Below, piece by piece: positions 21,588-30,288 of a stretch of 33,842 nt of DNA. Where the stretch lies: positions 1-33,842 of the forward strand of contig NZ_SMKY01000076.1 in the NCBI RefSeq assembly GCF_004349235.1. The letters run 5' to 3'. Both the position numbers and the translations under genes were made by a program. This DNA comes from Actinomadura darangshiensis. Lineage in GTDB: Bacteria > Actinomycetota > Actinomycetes > Streptosporangiales > Streptosporangiaceae. The notes below the pieces were generated by a model. That model was given only the letters and a program-made list of their open reading frames with translations. It was not told the DNA's origin and made no database searches. Within the stretch, counting starts at the first letter, position 1. Each line of letters opens with the position of its first letter.

Positions 21588-23057
21588 GTGGCCGAGTCCG
21601 GGCCCGCCGCCAGCCCCGGCGGCACCGTCCACCCCGGCGGCATCGTCGGCGTGCTCGCCGTGGGCGGCATCGTCGCCGCGTTCATGCAGACGCTCGTCGT
21701 GCCGCTGATCGCGCAGCTGCCCCGGCTGCTCGACACGACGGCGTCCAACGCGACCTGGGTGGTCACCGCCACGCTGCTGGCCTCCGCGGTCGCCATGCCG
21801 ATGATCGGACGGCTCGGCGACCTGTTCGGCAAGCGCCGGATGCTGCTGGCCTGCATGGTGCCGCTCATCGCCGGGTCGGTGGTCTGCGCGCTGTCCAGCT
21901 CGCTGATCCCGATGGTCGTCGGGCGCGGCATGCAGGGCGTCGGCATGGGCATGATCCCGCTCGGCATCAGCGCGCTGCGCGACCTGCTGCCGCCCGAGAA
22001 GCTCGGATCCTCGATCGCGCTGCTCAGCTCGTCCATGGGCATCGGCGGGGCGTTCGGGCTCCCGCTCGCCGCGGTCATCGCGGAGAACACCAGCTGGCGG
22101 GTGCTGTTCTGGGGCTCGGCGGCGCTCAGCGCCCTGGTCGCCGTGCTGATCTTCTTTCTGGTGCCGGCCACGCCCGTCCAGGCCAGGGGCCGCTTCGACG
22201 CCGTCGGCGCGGTCGGCCTCGGCGCGGGGCTGGTGTGCCTGCTGCTGGGCGTCTCGAAGGGCGCCGACTGGGGCTGGGCGAGCGGCACGACCATCGGGCT
22301 CTTCGCCGCCACCGTCGTCGTCCTGCTGGCGTGGGGCTGGTGGGAGCTGCGCATCCGCGACCCGCTGGTCGACCTGCGCGTCACCGCGCGGCCCCAGGTG
22401 CTGCTCACCAACGCCGCCTCGGTCGTGGTCGGCTTCTCGATGTACGCCCAGGCGCTGATCGTGCCGCAGCTGCTCCAGCTCCCGGAGGCGACCGGGTACG
22501 GGCTCGGGCAGTCGATGGTGGCCGCGGGCCTGTGGATGGTCCCGTCCGGGCTGGTGATGATGGCGGTGTCACCGCTGGGCGCCCGGCTGTCGGCCGCCCG
22601 CGGCCCGAAGGTGACGCTGGCCGCCGGCAGCCTGGTGATCGCGATCGGGTACGGGTCGTCCACGGTGCTGCTGGGCGCCGCCTGGGGCCTGATGATCGTC
22701 ACCGCGATCTGCGGCATGGGCGTCGGCCTCGCCTACGGCGCGATGCCCGCCCTGATCATGGGCGCCGTCCCGCAGTCGGAGACGGCGTCGGCGAACAGCT
22801 TCAACACGCTGATGCGCTCGGTCGGCACCTCGGTGTCGGCGGCCGTGGTCGGGGTCGTGCTGTCGCAGCTGACCATCGACCTCAGCGGGCACGTGCTGCC
22901 GTCCGAGAACGGCTTCCGGGCCGGCCTGCTGATCGGCTCCGGGGTGGCGCTGCTCGCCGCGATCATCGCGCTGACCATCCCGGGACGGGGACGTGCCGTG
23001 CGTCCGGCGGCGAAGCACGCCGCGCCCGCCGGCGAGCAGGCCACCTTCAAGGCCTGA
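21588..23057 (+). CDS. DHA2-type MFS drug/proton antiporter
   Basis: A 489-residue major facilitator of the 14-helix DHA2 type. Visible motifs include WVVTATLLASAVAMPMIGRLGDLFGKRRMLL (motif A: GRLGDLFGKRR) and GRGMQGVGMGMIPLGISALRDLLPPEKLGSSIALLSSSMGIGGAFGLPLA (motif C region). It should export small hydrophobic compounds using the proton gradient across the membrane. The GTG at 21588 follows AGAAGGG. The gene is divergent from the MarR regulator. The soluble C-terminal tail (AAKHAAPAGEQATFKA) is short. Confidence 0.93.
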   Translation: MAESGPAASPGGTVHPGGIVGVLAVGGIVAAFMQTLVVPLIAQLPRLLDTTASNATWVVTATLLASAVAMPMIGRLGDLFGKRRMLLACMVPLIAGSVVCALSSSLIPMVVGRGMQGVGMGMIPLGISALRDLLPPEKLGSSIALLSSSMGIGGAFGLPLAAVIAENTSWRVLFWGSAALSALVAVLIFFLVPATPVQARGRFDAVGAVGLGAGLVCLLLGVSKGADWGWASGTTIGLFAATVVVLLAWGWWELRIRDPLVDLRVTARPQVLLTNAASVVVGFSMYAQALIVPQLLQLPEATGYGLGQSMVAAGLWMVPSGLVMMAVSPLGARLSAARGPKVTLAAGSLVIAIGYGSSTVLLGAAWGLMIVTAICGMGVGLAYGAMPALIMGAVPQSETASANSFNTLMRSVGTSVSAAVVGVVLSQLTIDLSGHVLPSENGFRAGLLIGSGVALLAAIIALTIPGRGRAVRPAAKHAAPAGEQATFKA

Positions 23058-23096
23058 CGCCGCTCGCCTGACGCCGCCCAAGGCCTGACACTGCTC
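23048..23096. repeat. Imperfect 18-bp direct repeat at the MFS stop
   Basis: CAAGGCCTGACGCCGCTC (23048-23065) is repeated as CAAGGCCTGACACTGCTC (23079-23096), with a shorter GCCTGACGCCGC between. The first copy holds the MFS stop codon; the second touches the cobF stop. It looks like a small local duplication. Confidence 0.7.
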
Positions 23097-23844
23097 AGCC
23101 GCGCGCCGGAGGCTCCCGCCGGAGGAGGTAGGTGTCCATGATCCACCCCTTGCGGGCGCGGGCCTCGGCGCGGACGGCGCGGATCTCGTCCGCGACCTCC
23201 CCGACCGGGCCCTCGATGAGGATCTCGTCGGGCGTGCCGAGGTAGGCGCCCCAGTAGATGCGGAAGCCGTCGCCGGCCTCGGCGAACGAGCAGTGCGCGT
23301 CCAGCATGACGACGACGTCGTCGGCGGTGGCGCCCTCGGCGGCGAGGCGGCGGCCCGTGGTGATGTGGACGGGCCGCCCCACCTGCGTGAGCCCGACGCG
23401 GTGCCGGGCGGTGAGCGCGGAGACGCTGCTGATGCCGGGGATCACCTCGCACTCGAACTCGGCGTCGACCTCGTCCAGCGCGGCGAGCGTGCTGTCGTAG
23501 ACGCCGGGATCGCCCCAGACGAGAAACGCGCCGGTCTGCCCGTCCTTCAGCTCGTCCTCGATGAACGACCGGTAGATGCGGGCGCGGCGGGAGCGCCAGT
23601 CCTCGACGGCTTCGGTGTAGGCGGCGGCGGTGCGGTCACGCTCGGGATCTCGGGCCTCGACGATGCGGTACGGGCGGCGGCCGTGCTGCGCGATCAGGTC
23701 GTGCCGCAGCCCGGCCAGGTCGTGCTTGGCCTCGCCCTTGTCGACGAGGAGGAACACGTCGGCGGCGGCGATGGCCTTCGCCGCCTGGAACGTCAGGTGA
23801 TCGGGGTCGCCCGCCCCGATCCCGATGATCGAAAGCCGCTTCAC
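23095..23844 (-). CDS. cobF: Precorrin-6A synthase (deacetylating)
   Basis: A 249-residue SAM-dependent tetrapyrrole methyltransferase: KRLSIIGIGAGDPDHLTFQA at the N-terminus, AFLVWGDPGVYDSTLAAL in the middle and a C-terminal RKGWIMDTYLLRREPP tail, which is distinctive for CobF. It methylates C1 of precorrin-5 with loss of acetate, giving precorrin-6A in the aerobic cobalamin route. The GTG at 23844 is chosen because homology begins with KRLSIIG; the frame is open 14 codons further. It is divergent from cobL across 56 bp, so both probably share regulation. Confidence 0.93.
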   Translation of the reverse strand: MKRLSIIGIGAGDPDHLTFQAAKAIAAADVFLLVDKGEAKHDLAGLRHDLIAQHGRRPYRIVEARDPERDRTAAAYTEAVEDWRSRRARIYRSFIEDELKDGQTGAFLVWGDPGVYDSTLAALDEVDAEFECEVIPGISSVSALTARHRVGLTQVGRPVHITTGRRLAAEGATADDVVVMLDAHCSFAEAGDGFRIYWGAYLGTPDEILIEGPVGEVADEIRAVRAEARARKGWIMDTYLLRREPPARG

Positions 23845-23864
23845 CGGAGCAAGTCTGCCAGCGA

Positions 23865-23870
23865 TAGACT
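23865..23870 (+). promoter_or_regulatory. -10 element of the cobLMK operon
   Basis: TAGACT, a strong actinobacterial -10 hexamer, lies 31 bp before the cobL GTG, leaving a short leader with the GAGGAGG ribosome site (23891-23897). The -35 is poor (TTCACC, 19-bp spacer, inside cobF). Confidence 0.45.
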
Positions 23871-23900
23871 CGGCGCCGCATTTCACCCCCGAGGAGGCCC

Positions 23901-25118
23901 GTGGACACGAGTGTCATCACCGTCGTGGGGATCGGAGCCGACGGTTGGGACGGGCTCTCCGAGGACGCGCGTGAGGCGCTGCGTGCGGCGGACGTGCTGT
24001 TCGGCAACGACCGGCAGCTCGGCCTCGTCCCGGTCGAGGAGCCGGAGCGGGTCGCCTGGCCGTCGCCCCTGTTGCCCGCGCTGCCGGGCCTGATCGAGCG
24101 GTACGCCGACCGCCGGATCGCCGTCCTGGCCAGCGGCGACCCCATGTTCCACGGCATCGGGTCCACCCTCGCCGGGATGCTCGGCCCCGACCGGCTCCGG
24201 GTCCTGCCGCACCCGTCGTCGGCGTCGCTCGCGTGCGCCCGGCTCGGCTGGCCGCTGGACCGGGTGGACGTCGTCAGCATCGTGGGCCGTCCCGCCGCGG
24301 CACTGAACGCGGTCATCGCCCCCGGGCGCCGCATCCTCGTCCTCGGCGCGGGACGCGAAGCCCCGATCATCGTCGCCGCGGTGCTGTCCGGCCGCGGCTT
24401 CGGACCCAGCCGGATGACCGCCCTGGGCGACCTGGGCTCGGTCGAGGAGACCACCCAGCACGGCGTCGCGGAGGAGTGGACGGAGCCCGCCGCGTCCCCG
24501 CTCACCCTCACCGCCGTCGAGTGCGTCCCCGGCCCGGACGCGGCGCCGCTGCCCCGCACCGCCGGGCTTCCCGACGACGCCTTCGAGCACGACGGGCAGA
24601 TCACCAGGAGCGAGGTCCGCGCGGTCACGCTGTCCCGCCTGGCCCCGCTGCCCGGCGAGCTGCTCTGGGACGTCGGCGCCGGCTCCGGCAGCATCGCGAT
24701 CGAGTGGGCGCGGGCGCACCCGGCCTGCGAGGCCATCGCGATCGAGAGCAACACGAAACGGGCCGAGCGGATCGCCGCCAACGCGGTCGCGCTCGGCGTG
24801 CCCCGCGTCCAGGTCGTCGAGGGCGAGGCACCGGACGCGCTGAAGGGCCTTGCCGAGCCCGACGCCGTCTTCATCGGCGGCGGCTTCACCGTCCCGGGCC
24901 TGCTCGAACGCTGCTGGGACGCGCTGAAGCCGGGCGGACGCCTCGTCGCCAACGCCGTCACCCTCGAATCCGAGGCCAAGGCGGCCGAGTACCGCAGGTC
25001 CCACGGCGGCGAACTGATCCGCGTCGGCATCGAGCGCGCCGGGCCGCTCGGCGGGTTCACGGCTTGGCGTCCCGCGCTGGCCGTCACCCTCTGGACGGTG
25101 CGGAAGGACCCGGAATGA
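23901..25118 (+). CDS. cobL: Precorrin-6Y C5,C15-methyltransferase (decarboxylating)
   Basis: A 405-residue two-domain enzyme. The N-terminal part (1-200) is the CobL/CbiE tetrapyrrole methylase (VITVVGIGADGW, VLASGDPMFHGIGSTL). The C-terminal part from about 225 (GLPDDAFEHDGQITRSEVRA, DVGAGSGSIAIEWA at 257-270) is the CbiT-like class I methyltransferase and decarboxylase. It methylates C5 and C15 of precorrin-6B and removes the C12 acetate carboxyl to form precorrin-8X. It begins at GTG 23901 after GAGGAGG, and its stop overlaps the cobM ATG as ATGA. Confidence 0.96.
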   Translation: MDTSVITVVGIGADGWDGLSEDAREALRAADVLFGNDRQLGLVPVEEPERVAWPSPLLPALPGLIERYADRRIAVLASGDPMFHGIGSTLAGMLGPDRLRVLPHPSSASLACARLGWPLDRVDVVSIVGRPAAALNAVIAPGRRILVLGAGREAPIIVAAVLSGRGFGPSRMTALGDLGSVEETTQHGVAEEWTEPAASPLTLTAVECVPGPDAAPLPRTAGLPDDAFEHDGQITRSEVRAVTLSRLAPLPGELLWDVGAGSGSIAIEWARAHPACEAIAIESNTKRAERIAANAVALGVPRVQVVEGEAPDALKGLAEPDAVFIGGGFTVPGLLERCWDALKPGGRLVANAVTLESEAKAAEYRRSHGGELIRVGIERAGPLGGFTAWRPALAVTLWTVRKDPE

Positions 25119-25870
25119 CGGTGTTCTTCGTCGGCGCCGGCCCTGGCGCCGCCGATCTGATCACCGTCCGGGGGTTGCGCGTCCTGGAGTCTGCGCCGGT
25201 TTGCCTGTACGCGGGATCGCTGGTTCCTCGCGAACTGCTGGACGCCTGCCCTTCCGGCGCTCGTCTTGTCGACACCGCTGACATGACCCTGGACGCGATT
25301 CTCGCCGAACTGATCGCCGCCCACGACGATGGGCTGGACGTCGCGCGCCTGCATTCGGGCGACCCGTCGGTGTTCAGCGCGGTCGCGGAGCAGATGCGGC
25401 GGCTGGACGCGGTGGATGTGCCTTATGAGGTCGTGCCGGGCGTTCCGGCGTTCGCCGCGGCGGCCGCGTCGTTGGGACGGGAGCTGACGGTGCCGGGGGT
25501 CGGGCAGACCGTGATCCTGACCCGGACCGCTGTGCGCGCCACTCCGATGCCGGACGGCGAAGACCTCGCGACGCTTGGTGCGAGCGGCGCCACGATGGTG
25601 CTGCATCTGGCCGTCCAGCGCATCGACGAGGTGGCGGCCGAGTTGCTGCCTCACTATGGCGCGGACTGCCCGGTCGCGGTGGTTGCGCGCGCCAGCCGTC
25701 CGGACGAGGTGATTCTGCGCGGCACCCTCGCCGACATCGCCGATCTTGTACGCGAGGCGGGAGTGAAGCGCACGGCCGTGATCGTCGTCGGGCGCGTTCT
25801 GACGGCGTCGGCGTTTCCCGACAGCCACCTCTACAGCGCCGAGCGGGACCGGGCGTGCGGCGCGTCCTGA
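25115..25870 (+). CDS. cobM: Precorrin-4 C11-methyltransferase
   Basis: A 251-residue tetrapyrrole methylase: TVFFVGAGPGAADLITVRG at the start, CLYAGSLVPRELL, ARLHSGDPSVFSAVAEQM and YEVVPGVPAFAAAAASLGRELTVP, together the CobM/CbiF pattern. It adds a methyl group to C11 of precorrin-4 to give precorrin-5. It is translationally coupled to cobL by a 4-bp overlap and overlaps the cobK start by 16 bp. Product and substrate link directly to CobF on the divergent strand. Confidence 0.96.
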   Translation: MTVFFVGAGPGAADLITVRGLRVLESAPVCLYAGSLVPRELLDACPSGARLVDTADMTLDAILAELIAAHDDGLDVARLHSGDPSVFSAVAEQMRRLDAVDVPYEVVPGVPAFAAAAASLGRELTVPGVGQTVILTRTAVRATPMPDGEDLATLGASGATMVLHLAVQRIDEVAAELLPHYGADCPVAVVARASRPDEVILRGTLADIADLVREAGVKRTAVIVVGRVLTASAFPDSHLYSAERDRACGAS

Positions 25871-26577
25871 TCCTGGGCGGGACGGCGGAGGCGCGTGCCC
25901 TCGCGGCCTCCTTGGTGGATGTTCATGTCGTGTCGTCGCTCGCTGGGCGCGTGTCCGACCCGCGCCTGCCGGTCGGTGAGGTGCACATCGGAGGGTTCGG
26001 CGGCGCTGAGGGGCTGGCGGTCTGGCTTCGCGACCACCGGATCGACCGTTTTGTGGACGCGACGCACCCGTTTGCGGAAACGATGAGCGCCTCGGCCGCA
26101 CGTGCTTCGGAGCTGGCGGGTGTGCCGCTGCTCGCGTTGCGCCGCCCCGGCTGGTCTGAGGAGGACGGCGACGACTGGCAACGCGTTCCGTCGTTGGCCG
26201 CCGCTGTGGGCGTCCTTCCGTCTGGCGCCCGCGTCTTCCTCACCACGGGCCGCCGCAGCATCCCGGTGTTCGCCGCCCGGACGGACGCATGGTTCCTCGC
26301 GCGGTCGGTCGACCCGCCGGAGCCGCCCGTCCCGTCCAACGTGCAGGTGCTGCTGGCTCGCGGCCCCTACACGGTGGACGGTGAGCGCGCGCTGATCCGC
26401 GGTCACCGACTGGAAGTGCTGGTCACCAAGGACAGCGGCGGCACGCTGACCCGCGCGAAGCTCGTCGCCGCCCGCGAGACCGGGCTCCCAGTCGTCATGG
26501 TGGACCGCCCACGTCTACCGGAGAACGTCCGGACCACGGACGACGTCGAGGCCGCCGCTGCCTGGGCTCAGGGATAG
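25855..26577 (+). CDS. cobK: Precorrin-6A reductase
   Basis: A 240-residue CobK/CbiJ reductase: RRVLILGGTAEARALAASL binds NADPH, followed by SSLAGRVSDPRLPVGEVHIGGFGG, FVDATHPFAETMSASA and LVTKDSGGTLTRAKLVAARETGLPVVMVDRP, all conserved in the family. It reduces precorrin-6A to precorrin-6B. The GTG at 25855 overlaps the end of cobM by 16 bp. The 3' end overlaps the convergent cobIJ gene by 10 bp. Confidence 0.95.
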   Translation: MRRVLILGGTAEARALAASLVDVHVVSSLAGRVSDPRLPVGEVHIGGFGGAEGLAVWLRDHRIDRFVDATHPFAETMSASAARASELAGVPLLALRRPGWSEEDGDDWQRVPSLAAAVGVLPSGARVFLTTGRRSIPVFAARTDAWFLARSVDPPEPPVPSNVQVLLARGPYTVDGERALIRGHRLEVLVTKDSGGTLTRAKLVAARETGLPVVMVDRPRLPENVRTTDDVEAAAAWAQG

Positions 26578-28055
26578 CGGCGCGGCGTGTAGACGACGCC
26601 CTGGTCGGTGATCTTGGTGGTCGACGATCCGATGATGAGCAGGCAGCGCATGTCGACGTCGTCGGGGTCCAGCTTGCCGAGCGTCGTCACCGTGATGCTC
26701 TCCTCGGGGCCGCCGACATCGCGGCCGATCACGACCGGCGTCTCGGGGGAGCGGTGCTCCAGCAGCAGATCGCGCGCCGCCGGGAGCTGATGCTTCCGGC
26801 GGCTGGACGACGGGTTGTAGAGGGCCACCACCAGATCGGCCTCGGCGGCGGCTTCCAACCGCCGGACGATCACGCCCCACGGCTTGAGGATGTCCGACAG
26901 CGACAGGACGCAGAAGTCGTGCCCCAGCGGTGCGCCCACCCGCGCCGCGACGGCCTGCGCCGCGGTCAATCCTGGCACGACCTGTACTGGCACGCCTGCG
27001 AACTCGTCCTCGTCCGCCACCTCCAGCACGGCCGCCGCCATCGCGAACACACCAGGATCGCCGGACGAGACGACGGCCACCCGCGCCCCATCCTGCGCGA
27101 GCGTCAGCGCGAGCCGCGCCCGGTCGGCCTCCACCCGGTTACCGGACGAATGCCGCTGCTGACGCGGGTTCGCGGGAACCCGGTCCAGGTAGGGGCCGTA
27201 GCCGACGAGATCGGTGGCGGACGCGAGGGCGTCCTGCGCCTCCGGGGTGAGCCAGGGCCGTCCGGCCGGGCCGAGCCCGACGACCGTGACCGCGCCGGCG
27301 TCCTGCGGCCGTTCCGGAGGTGGCGCGTTGAAGGAGGTCTCCGCCGGGCTCGTCAGCAGGGCAAGGGACATGTACGGGACGTCCGCCGGATCAACGTCGG
27401 CGAGCGGCACGACCCGCTGCCGGGCGGACGAGGCACGCTCGACATACCAGGCGTCACCGAGCCGTCCGGCGTCCTCGAATGCCTGCCTGACCTTGGTGAA
27501 CGTCCGCCCGAGCTTGAGGACGGCCGCCGCGTCGGTGCCGCGCAGCCGCTCGGCCAGCTCGTCGCCGGGCAGCGTGCCCGGCAGGACGGTCAACGTCTCC
27601 TCACGCTCGACCAGCGGACGCCCGGCCGCCGCCGACGCCGCACTCAGCGACGTCACGCCCGGCACCACCTCGGTCGGATAGTGAGGTGCGAGCCGCTTGT
27701 GGAGGTGCATGTACGACCCGTAGAACAGCGGATCGCCCTCGCTCAGCACCACGACCGTCCGCCCAGCGTCGAGGTGGACGGCAAGCCGGGCGGCGCAGTC
27801 GGCGTAAAACTCGTCCAGCGCCCCCTGGTAGCCACCCGGATGACCGGTCGTCTCCGTCGTCACGGGGTAGACGAGCTGCTCCTCCACCTGACCGTCCCGC
27901 AGGTACGGTTCGGCGACCGACCGGGCGATGCTGCGCCCGTGCCGTGCGCAATGAAAGGCGACCACGTCGGCGGTCTCGATGAGCCGCGCAGCCTTGACCG
28001 TGACCAGTTCCGGGTCACCAGGGCCGACGCCGACTCCGTACAGCCGTCCCGTCAT
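26568..28055 (-). CDS. cobIJ: Bifunctional precorrin-2 C20- and precorrin-3B C17-methyltransferase
   Basis: A 495-residue fusion of two tetrapyrrole methylases. The CobI half (about 1-240) has LYGVGVGPGDPELVTVKAARLI and VVLSEGDPLFYGSYMHLHKRL; the CobJ half (about 253-495) has VTVVGLGPAGRPWLTPEA, VVSSGDPGVFAMAAAVLE and VVALYNPSSSRRKHQL. Together they methylate C20 of precorrin-2 and, after CobG, C17 with ring contraction to precorrin-4. Actinobacterial CobIJ fusions of this kind are well known. The ATG at 28055 shares one base with the cobH stop (TGATG); a GTG one codon earlier is possible. Confidence 0.96.
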   Translation of the reverse strand: MTGRLYGVGVGPGDPELVTVKAARLIETADVVAFHCARHGRSIARSVAEPYLRDGQVEEQLVYPVTTETTGHPGGYQGALDEFYADCAARLAVHLDAGRTVVVLSEGDPLFYGSYMHLHKRLAPHYPTEVVPGVTSLSAASAAAGRPLVEREETLTVLPGTLPGDELAERLRGTDAAAVLKLGRTFTKVRQAFEDAGRLGDAWYVERASSARQRVVPLADVDPADVPYMSLALLTSPAETSFNAPPPERPQDAGAVTVVGLGPAGRPWLTPEAQDALASATDLVGYGPYLDRVPANPRQQRHSSGNRVEADRARLALTLAQDGARVAVVSSGDPGVFAMAAAVLEVADEDEFAGVPVQVVPGLTAAQAVAARVGAPLGHDFCVLSLSDILKPWGVIVRRLEAAAEADLVVALYNPSSSRRKHQLPAARDLLLEHRSPETPVVIGRDVGGPEESITVTTLGKLDPDDVDMRCLLIIGSSTTKITDQGVVYTPRRYP

Positions 28056-28675
28056 CACTCCGCCTCACTGGCGATCGCGTTGACCGCCGCCGCCGTCATC
28101 GCGCTGCCGCCGCGCCGTCCGCGCACCACCAGATGATCGAGCCCGCTCGCGGCGAGCGCCTCCTTCGACTCGGCCGCGCCGATGAACCCGACCGGGATCC
28201 CAAGAACGGCGGCCGGACGGACCGCGCCCGCCTCGACCATCTCCAGCAACCGGAACAAGGCGGTCGGTGCGTTGCCGATCGCGACCACTGCCCCGTCCAG
28301 CCGGTCGCGCCAAAGCTCCAACGCCGCCGCGCTGCGCGTCGTACCGAGCCGCGCCGCCAACTCGGGCACCTCCGGCTCGGCCAGCGTGCAGACGACGTCA
28401 TTGTCAGCGGGCAACCGCTTCCGCGTGATCCCGGACGCGACCATCCGCGCATCGCACAAGATCGGCGCGCCGCCCAGCAATGCCGCCCGCGCCCGCTCGA
28501 CGACACCCTCTGACCACGCCAGATCGCTGACGAGGTCGGTCATGCCGCACGCGTGGATCATCCGCACCGCGACCCGCGCCACGTCGTCCGGCAGGCCGGC
28601 GAGGTCGGCCTCGGCGCGGATGGTGGCGAACGACCGGCGGTAGATCTCCGCACCGTCACGGACGTAATCGATCAC
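28055..28675 (-). CDS. cobH: Precorrin-8X methylmutase
   Basis: A 206-residue CobH/CbiC enzyme. The catalytic His is in VRMIHACGMTDL (His41 here, His43 in the Pseudomonas protein), followed by GAPILCDARMVASGITRKRLP, the substrate-binding loop, and GNAPTALFRLLEMVEAGAVRPAAVLGIPVGFIGAAESKEAL. It moves the methyl group from C11 to C12, turning precorrin-8X into hydrogenobyrinic acid. It starts at GTG 28675, overlapping the cobG stop by four bases (GTGA), and sits between cobG and cobIJ in one operon. Confidence 0.96.
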   Translation of the reverse strand: MIDYVRDGAEIYRRSFATIRAEADLAGLPDDVARVAVRMIHACGMTDLVSDLAWSEGVVERARAALLGGAPILCDARMVASGITRKRLPADNDVVCTLAEPEVPELAARLGTTRSAAALELWRDRLDGAVVAIGNAPTALFRLLEMVEAGAVRPAAVLGIPVGFIGAAESKEALAASGLDHLVVRGRRGGSAMTAAAVNAIASEAE

Positions 28676-29778
28676 TCTTGCTCCTCCGCCATCTTCAACA
28701 CGACAGGACCACGGGGCATCCCGCAGCGCCGCTCACACCCCGCCCAATGGACGGGCGTCTCGGGCGCACCGTCCAGCCCGCCCACCCAGCGCCGAGCCTC
28801 ACCCTGCACGTCACCCCGCGACTTCGCGCACCCGGGGCTCCCCGTGCACGCGGTGACCCCGACCCAAGGCGAATCCGGGTCGGTAGCGAACCCAGCCGAG
28901 TCGAGCCGTGCCGCGATACGGCGCGCATCCACCAAAACCAGGTCCCGGACGACCACGCTGCGCCATGGCGTCACCCTGACTTCGTCCGCGACCTCGGCGA
29001 GCGCCTCGGCCTGAGTCCCCGAAATTCGTCCGAGCGGCGGCACAACCTCCAACGCGACCCGCCCGTCCCGCTGCTCAACAAGACCTGCGTGCGGACGCGG
29101 AGGCGCGGCTACGCCTGCGACATCCACCAGCGTCCCGCCGAGCTCCGCGGCAATGCGCTGCGGAGCATCCGGCACCTCGACCAGACGCCAGGCATCACCG
29201 CGAACATTAAGGAAGAGCTCGGCCGCCGCAACCATCACCCCGACCGGATCGTCGGACGGCAGGACGAGCCGCGCCCCGGCCAGTAGAAGACCGTCGGAAG
29301 TGTGCGTGAGATCCGCATGCAGGGACGCGACGTCACCGGTGCCGTCATCGAACGCGAACAGGAACCGTCCTGGCAGCCCGCCCAGGCGAGGACGAGCACA
29401 AAGCGCCCGGTCAAGCTCCGCGACGAGCGAATCTGTCTCAAGGACGCCATGCCGGCCGCGTCCGCCCAGCGGCGATGCAACGATATTGCGCACCCGCTCA
29501 TGATCCGGAGACGGCAGCAGCCCGACCTCCGCGATCCGCTGTGCGAACACCGCCGGATCGCGGACACCGCGCACTTGGAGGTTCCCACGGGACGTCAACT
29601 CGATGACGTCCAACCCCACCTCATGGGCGGCAGCTCCGAGCACCTTGAGCTGCGCAGACGACACCGCGCCGCCCGGCACCCGGACACGCGCCAGCGGCCC
29701 GTCGGCAGCATCATGGGTCTGCAACGCCCCAGGACAAGCGTCAGCACGCGCACGTCCCACGGCATGGACATTCGGCAC
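28672..29778 (-). CDS. cobG: Precorrin-3B synthase (oxygen-dependent)
   Basis: A protein of about 368 residues related to sulfite/nitrite reductases. RADACPGAL and IELTSRGNLQVRGV are the typical CobG/NirSir segments; the 4Fe-4S ligands lie in TACTGSPGCAKS and AGCERRCGMP near the C-terminus. It hydroxylates and lactonises precorrin-3A with O2, which marks the pathway as aerobic. The start is uncertain: GTG 29778 is chosen because homology begins just after it, but the frame is open to 30096 and GTG 29796 or 29760 are possible. No Shine-Dalgarno sequence is near. TAACAT lies 7 bases before GTG 29778, permitting a leaderless mRNA. Confidence 0.9.
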   Translation of the reverse strand: MPNVHAVGRARADACPGALQTHDAADGPLARVRVPGGAVSSAQLKVLGAAAHEVGLDVIELTSRGNLQVRGVRDPAVFAQRIAEVGLLPSPDHERVRNIVASPLGGRGRHGVLETDSLVAELDRALCARPRLGGLPGRFLFAFDDGTGDVASLHADLTHTSDGLLLAGARLVLPSDDPVGVMVAAAELFLNVRGDAWRLVEVPDAPQRIAAELGGTLVDVAGVAAPPRPHAGLVEQRDGRVALEVVPPLGRISGTQAEALAEVADEVRVTPWRSVVVRDLVLVDARRIAARLDSAGFATDPDSPWVGVTACTGSPGCAKSRGDVQGEARRWVGGLDGAPETPVHWAGCERRCGMPRGPVVLKMAEEQE

Positions 29779-29837
29779 GATGAGGATGTTAGCCACACCT
29801 TGCGGACACGCCACACTGCCGTACAGGTTCGCGTTAC

Positions 29838-29945
29838 CTGGTGCGCACTCCCTCAGATGCGCTCGCGCGAGATCGTTCAGGGCACCTTGCGTGCCAGCAT
29901 CCGCCTGGTTCCCACCTGGCCCGCAGCCGTACCGGTCACCTGTCA
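29838..29945 (-). promoter_or_regulatory. Hairpin-rich cobG leader with weak cobalamin-riboswitch likeness
   Basis: Read on the minus strand, the order is GGGAA (29913-29909), a CCAG/CTGG hairpin with a 7-base loop, CACGCAAGGTGCCCTGA, a CTCGCGCGAG hairpin, then GGGAGT (29852-29847) and ACC. This order and spacing parallel the AdoCbl riboswitch core (GGGAA, CCGG hairpin, GCCACTG, GGGAGTC..ACC). Several normally invariant bases differ, so it is a weak candidate, and it conflicts with a leaderless cobG start. Confidence 0.3.
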
Positions 29946-30288
29946 CCGCCGCTAGCGATGTCGTGTACGCCCACCGCCTCGGACGCCTACGAGGCCGCCG
30001 CATTTCATCCCATGACCTACCGACTCCGCCGACTGTCGGCGGAGCGCTTCCCAGTGGATCAACGCCTGCATGCTGTCGGCCTCTCTGGACCGACACCCCT
30101 AAGACGGAATTACCGCAACGGAGTCGGCCGGACTCCTCTTACGGTCGCCCTATGGGTGGCCTCGTGGCCATTCTGCCGGCCCCGCCTCGGCGCCTCAAAC
30201 GGGGCAGCCGACCACTGTCGGCCCGTCCCGTCTCCTCTCGGCGCTATGCTTTCCTCTAGCCCTGTCCAAGATCACCGTGGAGGACCCC
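29946..30288. other. Gene-free gap between divergent cobG and kinase genes, with several hairpins
   Basis: No coding signal was recognised. Inverted repeats present are GCCTCG/CGAGGC (29976-29995), a perfect 10-bp-arm palindrome CTCCGCCGAC-t-GTCGGCGGAG (30024-30044), TGTCGG/CCGACA (30074-30095) and GGAGTC/GACTCC (30120-30136). A -10-like TATGCT (30245-30250) lies 39 bp before the kinase ATG. Confidence 0.6.

Noticed and set aside
30024..30044. 10-bp-arm palindrome as an attachment site or terminator
   Set aside because: No integrase, flanking repeat or U-tract was found; it is reported only as a hairpin in the gap.
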